Assembly: GCA_019022495.1 (NCBI GenBank)
Contig: JAFEKR010000002.1
Span: forward strand, 2,604,001 to 2,668,000
DNA length: 64,000 bases
DNA from: Epichloe hybrida
Lineage: Eukaryota; Ascomycota; Sordariomycetes; Hypocreales; Clavicipitaceae
Reading direction: 5' to 3'
Of the stretch, positions 55,623-64,000 are shown piece by piece (the first letter of the stretch is position 1; each line of letters opens with the position of its first letter). Under the pieces are notes generated by a model. It made no database searches, was not told the origin of the DNA, and saw nothing but the letters and a program-made list of their open reading frames with translations. The position numbers and the translations under genes are program-made.

Positions 55623-56562
55623 ATGATGATATTTATTATTATGTACAAGAAACGAAGACAAAACGGACAGAAATGTCGGTCATGCACATGTGCCCGTGAT
55701 GGCTTCTCACGTTCCACGAGGTAAATACCGATGAGGAGCCGGACCCGGACAACCTTTTCGGAAGAATCGCCCGGGTTCAAAGCAACCTGATTGACGCAAT
55801 CCGTAAATGCAGGCCTGGTATTAACCGCTGCGCATGCAAAAATGCAAAAAAAAAACAACCACTTCGCCAGATGTTGATGTCTTTTGTCTCCATGAAAGCG
55901 GGAGACCCGCCGCGGGCTGGAAATCTGGCGGGGTACCGACCCCCCTGCCTGGGCAATCAATCAATCAATCGCACGCCTGGCCATCTTGGATGTTTTCAAC
56001 TTGAACAAAGAGAGAGCCGAGAGCAAACAAACGAAATGCATGTCGGCCTAACGGGGCGAGCTAATAACGGAGCGATCGCTGCAAGCCCATCCAATCGCCT
56101 TCAATCCATCAGTCACCATCAAGTCAGGGGGGTCGTCAAGCCACCCCCATCCAGCTCTTTGTTCAATCCAATTGCGCCTCACGACGAAGCCGGTACATGA
56201 CATGTATGTATAATAATTAATTAATTGCACAAGGAGCACAATTGTGGATGATGGATGCATCGTTTGGCAGGCAAGAATTTGTCGCGCCATGTGGCAGCCC
56301 GAGCAACGCATGCATGATGGTGTGCTCCACGAGATTCAAATGTGTATGGACTTGTTGGCTTCATTCTTCTTGTTGGCGGCATCACAAAGTACAACACGTT
56401 GGCAACGGTTGAGGCCTGTCCGTCCTTTGCAGCACCGTGGCTTGTCTTGTCTGTGTACATTGTATGCATGTACGGACTACTCCGTCATCGTCCATCAGAC
56501 CCCGATATTCCCTTCTAGGCCAGAGGGGCCGACTACGGATCGGATTACATGGAAGAAAGCGA

Positions 56563-56884
56563 GGACCTCTAAACACGCATCTGTCAAAAATTGAACACGC
56601 ATCTGCTACTAATCAGGATGGACAATTCGCCTACCTATTTTTAGTGTGGCTCGCGTCTATTAATCTTTATAGCTATCCATAGAGCCTACTCAGTGCAATT
56701 TATTCACTATAATCCGCTGGCAAGGCACCTGTGATAGCTTTGTAAGCATTATAATTCGCTTAACCTACGAAGATTAATAGACGCAAGCCACACTAAAAAT
56801 AGGTAGGCGGGTTATCTATCCTACATAATTAGGGCTAACAGCAGATGCGTGTTTAATTTTTGACAGATGCGTGTTTAGAGGTCC
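56563..56884. mobile_element. Mutator-type MITE (322 bp, 43-bp terminal inverted repeats, 9-bp TSD)
   Basis: The ends GGACCTCTAAACACGCATCT and its inverse match over 43 bp with one mismatch. Each terminal repeat contains the 12-mer aacacgcatctg twice. Perfect 9-bp target duplications agaaagcga flank it (56554-56562 and 56885-56893); a 9-bp TSD with long TIRs is the mark of Mutator-like elements. A second inverted pair lies inside: about 38 bp from 56631 (gcctacctatttttagtgtg...) and its inverse near 56767-56806. The whole unit can fold back. It has no coding capacity. The near-identity of its arms suggests a fairly recent insertion. Confidence 0.88.
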
Positions 56885-56893
56885 AGAAAGCGA

Positions 56894-58532
56894 ACCCCTG
56901 ACATGACCAGACAGGGCAGGGTGACAGCCACGGAGCCACGCCAGGGCCACCAAGAAAAAGAAAAAAGAAAACAAAAAAAGAGAGAGAGAGAGAGAGCGCA
57001 CCCCATGAAGCCACCGCCACTACATGCATTGCAAAGTCCAGCCAATAAAGTCCATGCGAACGATAAGCTTCTTGGCACGCTACGGCGGACCCACTTTGAT
57101 TCTGTCCAATCCCAGTTAATGTCGATATCCAACCTGCAATGCGACGGAGCCAGACGCCTTGACAAGCCCCAGCCGAGGCCCCCATGTAATAATATTATGT
57201 ACATACGGATTACGGAGTACAGTGAGTTGGAATCCGTACATAGTCCGTATCCAACATCACCATCGTTCCTTGGTACCAGCCAGGCCCACCGACAACAAGG
57301 CCGAAATGGTGGATGAGAAGAGGACCGATGCAGGTAGGTTGCCTGATCCTGAGCTGGTTTTGCCTCTCAAACCGAGACGCCTCCGCCGAGCCTGGCTGTG
57401 ACCTGGAGGGAGGCTGGAGCGCACAAGAAACAAAAGTGGCTGCGGCCGTTGACGTTGGGCACACAGTGTGATCAGCAAGACATATATATGACGATACAAG
57501 TCTTGGCGTCGCACTATCGGTTCATGAACGCCACCAAAAAAAGGCGCAGGCTAAATTAAATTGTTGGCTGCGTGCAGGAATGCTGACAGACGCACAGTGC
57601 GATCGGAACTCTTCCTGCCGTGGTTCCCCTCCTCCCCTTGGCAACCTAGCCTAACACAGACAAGACAAAAGCTCGAAGGAGGATTTTTTGTTGAACCAGA
57701 CCTGCTCGTGGCCCGGCACCCATGGCCCGGCACCGGCTCCACAGCCCAGGTCCAGAGGAGGTGGACAGAGCCACAGGACCACCCGGCGGTACCTGCACTG
57801 TGCTGCAAGTTGCTGCAGCTCTGATGGGTGACTTGCTCAGGTGCTGCACAGGGTGGTATTGTCGCCGTTGCCTTCATCCTGGCCTTGTGTGTGCATTCAT
57901 TGGTATTTAAGTCTGTACTCCGTACGCTGTCCTTCTGCTGCACTTCTGTAGGCAAGTCTTGCGTGTTGCCGAGCTTGTCTGTCTGAGCTCGTTTCGCGAG
58001 AAAACCCGTTTGGATTTGATGTCTGCCACTCACTCCGTGATGACTGTGACTGTGCTGCACTGTGCTGCACCGCACTGTGCTGTCAGGACAAGGGTGGGTA
58101 CGTGCCAGACAAAGTTGCAATGCGCTTGCAAGTTGCAAGTGACTTGCACAGGCTCCGGCAGACTCAGCCACTGGCTTGTCGACCTCTTAGTACTTACCAC
58201 ACAACTGGAGCGGATCCCTAGACGCGAACCTGCAGCGGCACGCACCAAGACGTGCTCCGTAGCGTGGGGGGGGGTCCTTTGCCTTCAGATGTTCTGTGTG
58301 GGCTGACCCTGGTCTTTCTTCCTTTCTTCCCATCCATCCACCCACCAGTGAGTGACCAGTGACCAACTCGCTCGCCCCATCGCAGTGCGCTTTGGGCTCC
58401 GTCTCTGCATCCCGCTCATATTACTCTGCATCTCGCGCTTTCCTTGTCCCTTCTTTTTACTAATCAGATTTTCGATATCGTCCGAACACTTCCAGGCCTT
58501 TGCGGTTGCCGCTTGTCAACACCTCATTATCG

Positions 58533-58563
<31 letters not shown>

Positions 58564-58778
58564 CATCCATCGCAATTGCCATACGCACGCTCAATCACTG
58601 GATCAATAATCCGTAACCCCTACTTCTCCGTACGGCCATGCGACGATAGATCTTTGCTCGCGGCCGTCCACGTCCAAACCCCCCCCTCCCCTTCTCCCCC
58701 AGGCCAGCCTTGCGTTTGCGATCAAAGGCATGTCGAATCAAGCGACGACGATCCATCCCCCCTTAGGTCGAATTCACG
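56894..58778. other. Intergenic / long upstream region of the kinase gene, no supportable gene
   Basis: 1.9 kb. A 206-codon minus-strand frame (57551-58171) is Cys/Ser/Thr-rich without motif support. TACGGAGTA/TACTCCGTA motifs lie at 57211-57219 and 57916-57924. A (ga)n tract lies at 56980-56996. CT-rich DNA from about 58400 to 58770 looks like promoter or 5' leader. Confidence 0.45.
58531..58562 (+). repeat. Hexanucleotide repeat (cgctgt), five copies
   Basis: Perfect cgctgt array in the presumed 5' leader of the kinase gene. Confidence 0.85.
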
Positions 58779-61700
58779 ATGGGACTTTCACACGAATCAC
58801 TGCAGCAGCAGACTGAGGCCCTGCAGGAGCCTCTGCCTCTCCACGCTCCTATCCCGCAATCGGCCTCGATGCCTCTTCGTACCGCGAACACTACGCCGCT
58901 ATCATCACCAGGTCTCTTCAGTCCGACCATGTCACGATCCAACCTCACAATCCCATATACTTCTCTTTCCGAATGCAACACACCAGCTCCGACTGGACAT
59001 AGCCCATTTCTTCATCCTTTACAGACGCACAGAGTAAGAGAGTAAGTTGCACATCGATCGCCATCAATGTTTCTCGGGCACTGGCCCCCCCTCGCCCCCG
59101 CCATGTCACACTATCCATCTGCCAACGAAATGTTTCGCCCTTCGTTGCGTGGGCAAAACAGGACAATTCTTCTTGCAATGCTTTCTATCCATCTGCGCAT
59201 CCCGTCATGTTCGGACATTCTGTGGCTAACATTTTCTGTCAAGAACTCATAAAGCACTAATCGACTCGGACAACATAAACGGCCGCAAAACCATCAATCA
59301 ATACGAGGTCATTGAAGAAATCGGCCGTGGTATGCACGGCAAGGTCAAACTCGCCCGAAATCTCGAAAATGGTGATAACGTGGCTATTAAAATCATTCCC
59401 CGCTTCTCCAAGAAGCGACGACTAGGCAAAGTCACGGCCCTCTCTCCACAAGACAAAACGAAGAAGGAAATCGCCATCCTGAAGAAAATCCGACATCCCA
59501 ACGTCGTCGCACTTCTCGAAGTTATTGACGACCCCGAATTGAAGAAAATCTACATGGTCCTCGAACATGTTGAACTTGGCGAGATCGTCTGGCGAAAGAA
59601 GGGCCTTCCACACATCTGCCAGTATGAGCGCAGATTGGTCGAACGAGAGATGGGAGGCGGTGACGCATCCACGCTTGAGGAGGACCAGTACAACCAACTT
59701 CTTGAACGTAGGCAAGCGATCAAAGACATGAAGAGGGCCAAGATGGCCCAGAACTTTGCTGGACCATCTGACTATTGGAGTGTCGAACATGGTGCCGCCG
59801 ACGAAGGGGGCAGCAGTGTCGGGCCCTGGTCTCGCGTCTCATCACGCGATGATTTCGCCACGACCGACGGCCCGTCCTCGCATTCGGGCTCCCGATCGCA
59901 TTCCATCGCCTCTACTGGATTGATGCCCTCCAAGATGGCCGAGGACATCTCGTGGGTCGACGACATGGTGACACCCGGCCCACTTCATCATTCGAACCCC
60001 GGATCTACGGCAGCTCTCGACGGTACCATGTACGGTGCCTATGCTGCAGAAGGGTCACGGCGTGCTTTCCGCGAACGATCGCCCAGCATGGCCGATTCCA
60101 TCATCTCCCACATGTCATCTGTCGACTACAACCCATTCGCACACGACCCATTCGCCGAAGATTACTCTTTTGTCCCTTGCTTCACCTTCGACCAAGCCCG
60201 GTCGACATTCCGGGACACCGTCTTGGGGCTCGAATACCTGCATTACCAAGGTGTAGTGCATCGCGATATCAAACCCGCCAACCTACTATGGACCAGAGAC
60301 CATCGAGTCAAGATATCAGACTTTGGAGTATCCTACTTTGGACGGCCCATCCGCGATGGTGAGGCCGATGATGACACAGTGTCTGAATCCGAAGCCAAGG
60401 ATTTCGATGATGACCTCGAATTAGCCAAGACGGTTGGCACGCCGGCATTCTTTGCCCCTGAGCTGTGCTATACGGACTTGGACAGTGGACTTCAGCCAAA
60501 GGTATCGGAGCAGATTGATGTCTGGTCGCTTGGTGTCACTCTGTATTGCCTCATCTTTGCTCGTATACCCTTTCTCGCCGAAGACGAGTTCCAGATGTTT
60601 CGAAAGATTGCCACGGAAGATGTCCACATACCCCGTCGCCGCTTAAAGCCTGTTGATCCTTCAACCTCACCTGCAGAGCACTCTCTCTATAAACGACAAA
60701 ATGCCCATCCGTATCGCGACGACAACGATCTCGAGTATGAAGATGTCGATAACCTACTGTACGATTTGCTCAGACAAATGTTGACCAAGAATCCCGAGAA
60801 TCGGATCCGCCTTAGAGACATCAAACGCCACCCATGGGTTGTTCAAGGCATTTCCAACGTTGTCGGTTGGCTCGATGACACTGACCCAGCAAGACCGTCT
60901 CAGGGCAGAAAGATTCAAGTGGATGAGAAGGAAATGTCATATGCTGTCATTCCACTCACCTTCCTGGAACGTGCCCGGTCAGTCATGAAAAAAGCCGTGG
61001 GGAAGGTCATGCATCCTTTGGTCGAGCGCAGTGATGGCAAGTCGAGAAGGCGAGCCACTAGCAGTGTCGCAAGTTCAGCCGGCGACAGCATGCTCAAGCA
61101 TGCGGCCGGTGCATCCTCGCAGCACCCTGGCCTCGAGCGACGCTCCAGTCTTCGTGGCGATGACTATTTTGGTAGCTCTGGAAGAGACAACGCCTCCGGT
61201 GGTAGTTCAAGCCAGCCACCGACGACGGCCACTTCCACCACAACGACGGTCCATGCTGACAGCTCCTCAACGTATGATCCTTTGGCGACAGTATTGCGGC
61301 CAGTTGAAGGAATTCGGGATTTATGGAGCTCACCCGGAAGCAGCCATGTCGAGGGCAACTCTGATGTCTCGGCCGCCACAGCCTGTTCACGTCGATTCCA
61401 ACGTCACGTCAATCACAAGATGACACCTCAGTTTCTGCAGCTCGCTCCCGCCCTCCCTGAGACACAGTCGACACCTGCCACTCCTCACGCTGAGTCGCGT
61501 GTCATCCCAACTCGGGATGAGCATGAAAGATGGACTCGTGCTTTTGGGTCCCAAAGCGAAGATGCTGCTAGGTCAACTTCTCCATTTGACAAAGGACTGT
61601 TTTTGAAACTTGATAAGCGTCAGCACGGTTCGTCATCTACTTCCCCAGTCGTTGCCGCTGGTGCTATGCACGACCACCATCGCCACTCTAGGCCGGTGAG

Positions 61701-62661
61701 ATCGGTGGACTGGGGAAGGGGAGGGCGACGATACAATACATCCTCGCCATTCTCCTCTTCACCACAAGCCACTTCTGCCGCGTACCAGCACGGGCAACCT
61801 CGTTCAGACTCAAACCTTCGCCAGCGAGCTCGATTTGCAGATTCTGCTCAGCCCCTTGCCCCAACCGCCCCCCTGACCAAGGACCCCGAATCCACGCCAG
61901 CCACAGATGTCAAAAGTATCACAGCAGCAGCAGTAGTAGCAGCAGCAACAGAGTCCTTGTCGGACTCTCAGTTTCCGTCGCCCGCAAAGGCCGAGCCAGC
62001 AAACTGTCCCTGCCCACCTTCACCTGAAGGTGAGATCAGGGATTGGTCCGAGAATGCATCTCCGTTTCGAGGGAACACCATGGCTACGAACAAGTCGTCC
62101 AGTATGGAATCTTTGGACGGCATAGGTACGCCTTTGACCAGCCCTAGTGAGACAAGGAGTCCTGTTCATACGGAATCTGCCAAGAGTGCATCGGAGAAGC
62201 TGGTCGTTTTCCAGTCTGATCCTTCGCTGCCTGCACTACTCAGTGGAGCCAGCTCTGTGTCGGCCGACATGGAATCGGAACTCACGGGTCGACCTGGCCG
62301 TCTAGGAAGACAACCCTCACGTCCTGAAGAATCATCCGAGGCTGTCACACCTCCCGCATTGTTGAAAGAGCCATCCGTGAGCCCCATTTTCAACCACACA
62401 CCCGCCATGGAGAGTGATTCCTTGCGGCTGCATCTCGAGCACGACAGAGCCCAGTCTGATGTGGACATGGATTCATCAACACCCCACCTTGACGAAGATG
62501 ATGAAAGCGATGATGGCATTTTTCTCATGGCCAAACCAAAGAAGAAGAAGAAGAAGTCCTCTCCAACCACCGCCGCGTCCCGCACCCGCCCTTTTGGGAA
62601 CAAGAGACGGGACACTGGTGCAAGTACAGCGAGTAACGAAACAGCCAAAAAAGTCCTGTGA
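58779..62661 (+). CDS. CaMKK-like / SNF1-activating serine-threonine kinase (1226 aa, one intron)
   Basis: Family resemblance is to CaM-kinase kinases such as Ssp1 (fission yeast) and CmkC (Aspergillus), and to Sak1-type kinases that activate SNF1/AMPK. Exon 1 is 58779-59041, the intron is 59042-59243 (GTAAGT...CAAG, 202 nt, phase 2) and exon 2 is 59244-62661. Splicing gives REETHKALIDSDNINGRKTI before the kinase domain, as in fungal homologues. Catalytic elements are intact: Gly loop EEIGRGMHGKV (about 112-122), VAIK Lys137, VVHRDIKPAN with Asp429, DFG Asp447, activation segment TVGTPAFFAPE, and DVWSLGVTLYCLIFARIPFL; the domain ends near 620. An insert of about 200 residues separates the hinge from helix E, a fungal feature. 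The long Ser/Pro-rich tail ends in a KKKKKK cluster, a possible nuclear signal. Confidence 0.9.
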
Positions 62662-63815
62662 CAAGCTGGATGGACATGTGCTTGTGTCCCGTATAAGTTG
62701 GCCCTTAGCTCGCTTGGTCCCACCTCCTCAATTTCTTTTGTATTTATTCACCAACGTTATATGCGCACACGACATGACTTCGAGAACGAACATGGGGACA
62801 CGTTTCATGCAGCCTGCCTAATGACCTCGGTGGAGCTTCAAACTGATGACTTCCTGCAAACAATGGACAACAGGACGGGCAAGTCACAAGTCAAACTTTG
62901 CTGGACGTCTTTCCAATATACGTTTGTCAGCAGGGACGCTGACGACCAAAGCTTTCGTTTTGCTTTCCTTCCTCCGCCCTCCGGAGCTAGCCTCGGAGTG
63001 ATCGATACGTTTGGGGTGCACGGCGTCGTGTGTTATCTCTTGGGTTTCCAGTTTTCAACCCTTTCTTTCCTCAGCTCTTCTGGCAGGATCCAACAAGCCT
63101 GCATGCCACATTAGAATGATGTTTGGCGGTATTTGTCCATTAGTGGATGCAGATTCTTTTTTTTTTTTTTTTTTTTTTCCGCCGTTGTTAGGAATTTCGG
63201 GGGCGGCTTGAATGTCAAATCACGGTTCTGGGAGATTCACCATGATGATGTAGTTCTCCACGGTGTTTCTTGGCTGTCTTTTTCTTTCTTCCTTGACAAT
63301 TGCATGGGTCCACGGCGGCATTGCATATATAAATGTACCTGGGAAAGCCAGCTGTGAACTGACGGGGGTGATGGACTCTCTATTCGAGTTCATCTCAGAA
63401 AAGGGACACGAGCGAGGACATCATGGGACCGAGAGCTACAGTCTCTCCACTCTTGTCCAGGGAAATTCTTGTCCAGGGGAATTCCTAATATTGCCATGTA
63501 GTAGTATGCTGAAGTGACCACAAGTCACGTCAAAATCCTGTTTCTGAAGTGTTTCGTTGTGTTTCGTTTCATCTAGAGACAACCAGTCAGTCGTGACTTT
63601 GGCAGCCCTTGTGTGTATCCATCGGAACTAGGCATGTCAATGAAATGTTTTCAAGTCTACCCATTTCATTCCATCCAATGAGTAGCAAGACAGTATACTT
63701 ACTCGTCGCCGCAATGCGTAGTAAAAAAAAAAAAAAAAAAAAAAAAACATGGTGTACATTAAATGGCCATGAAGAGCTAGTCTCCCAATTCTTACCACTC
63801 TTAACAATGACGCCT
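62662..63815. other. Convergent intergenic region, no gene seen
   Basis: 1.15 kb between the kinase stop and the stop of the minus-strand gene. It contains a 22-nt T run (63157-63178) and a 24-nt A run (63723-63746). Short frames here have no support. Confidence 0.5.
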
Positions 63816-64000
63816 TTACGCCTTGGAGAAAACGACCAGAAATGCGGAAACCGCACTCGCGCCCACAAACACACTGAAAATAGCAACACTCAACACCGTG
63901 TTGAACAAGGGTGGAGTTCTCTTCATGGCCACCATCTCCGTGACGCTGTCCTCGAGCGTCTTGGCCATCTTGTCCCGGCCAAACAGGTCCTTCACGCGCT
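63816..64000 (-). CDS. C-terminal end of an unidentified membrane protein (partial)
   Basis: Reading in from the right edge on the minus strand, one frame is open for 60 codons and stops at TAA 63816-63818. It reads RVKDLFGRDKMAKTLEDSVT and RTPPLFNTVLSVAIFSVFVG, then ASAVSAFLVVFSKA. That is an amphipathic Lys/Asp segment followed by a single hydrophobic span of about 28 residues at the extreme C-terminus, consistent with a tail anchor or last membrane helix. The family is not recognised. The 5' part lies beyond the window. Confidence 0.6.
   Translation of the reverse strand, partial: RVKDLFGRDKMAKTLEDSVTEMVAMKRTPPLFNTVLSVAIFSVFVGASAVSAFLVVFSKA

Larger units (their letters stand above)
53422..56562. 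other. Long intergenic stretch, no supportable gene
   Basis: 3.1 kb. Candidate frames (54125-54622 plus, 55278-55724 plus) are low-complexity or lack family features. One short frame from ATG 54487 (MDSQKQPDVCTITIHPQTTA) ends in a donor-like context and could be a first exon, but no continuation was found. The stretch holds simple repeats (listed separately), a G run (54101-54112) and A runs (about 54763-54783). Confidence 0.45.

Noticed and set aside
57551..58171. 206-codon minus-strand open frame
   Set aside because: Composition is Cys/Ser/Thr-rich without domain, membrane span or family-like blocks. GC-rich upstream DNA often gives such frames.

Overview
The window looks like a chromosome segment of a filamentous ascomycete, most likely a Sordariomycete and possibly Hypocreales. 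The evidence is short GT-AG introns (55-95 nt in most genes), typical Pezizomycotina gene families, GC-balanced gene space, a short motif TACGGAGTA/TACTCCGTA scattered between genes, and a large AT-rich block with the marks of repeat-induced point mutation (RIP): C is largely missing before A and G, and TpA is in excess. The species cannot be fixed from the sequence.

Layout. (a) 1-248 is the 3' end of a gene running in from the left, followed by non-coding DNA to 1342. (b) 1343-26985 is a nested transposon island with no live gene. A probable old LTR/PBS remnant (1343-1694 and 26691-26985) is split by an outer Gypsy-type retrotransposon (1695-26686, 116-bp LTRs, 4-bp TSD ggcc). Four insertions sit inside that: a complete Ty1/Copia element (6276-13126, 287-bp LTRs, TSD gatta), a complete Ty3/Gypsy chromovirus (13240-21123, 270-bp LTRs, TSD gtata), a hAT-type MITE (24719-25127, TSD actacata), and a fold-back copy of the Gypsy LTR (25832-26318, TSD tatat). 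(c) 27103-40819 is dense gene space: an FAD oxidoreductase (DAO family), a broken Rho-like GTPase, ALG14 (N-glycan assembly), RSM25 (mitoribosome), a PPR protein, COX8, MTR4 (nuclear exosome helicase) and DSC3 (Golgi ubiquitin ligase). (d) 41120-44368 is a decaying stretch: a gene split by a captured Gypsy integrase fragment, degenerate coding-like sequence, an imperfect tandem repeat, and a glycosyltransferase-like pseudogene with a nonsense codon and no DXD motif. (e) 44803-53421 holds two large divergent genes, an uncharacterised nuclear-looking protein and a Cdc11/Nud1-type scaffold of the septation initiation network. (f) 53422-58778 is about 5.4 kb without a supportable gene, but with a Mutator-type MITE (56563-56884, TSD agaaagcga) and several short tandem repeats. 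(g) 58779-62661 is a CaMKK/SNF1-activating-type protein kinase, and 63816-64000 is the C-terminal end of a membrane protein on the minus strand.

No operon logic applies. The functional grouping worth noting is three mitochondrial genes in a row (RSM25, a PPR protein, COX8), with RSM25 and the PPR gene sharing a 397-bp bidirectional promoter. The most unusual structures are the TSD-flanked fold-back LTR joined at a 5-bp microhomology, the mirror-image sparing from RIP at the outer edges of three LTR pairs, and the integrase fragment bracketed by a 24-bp direct repeat that splits a gene.
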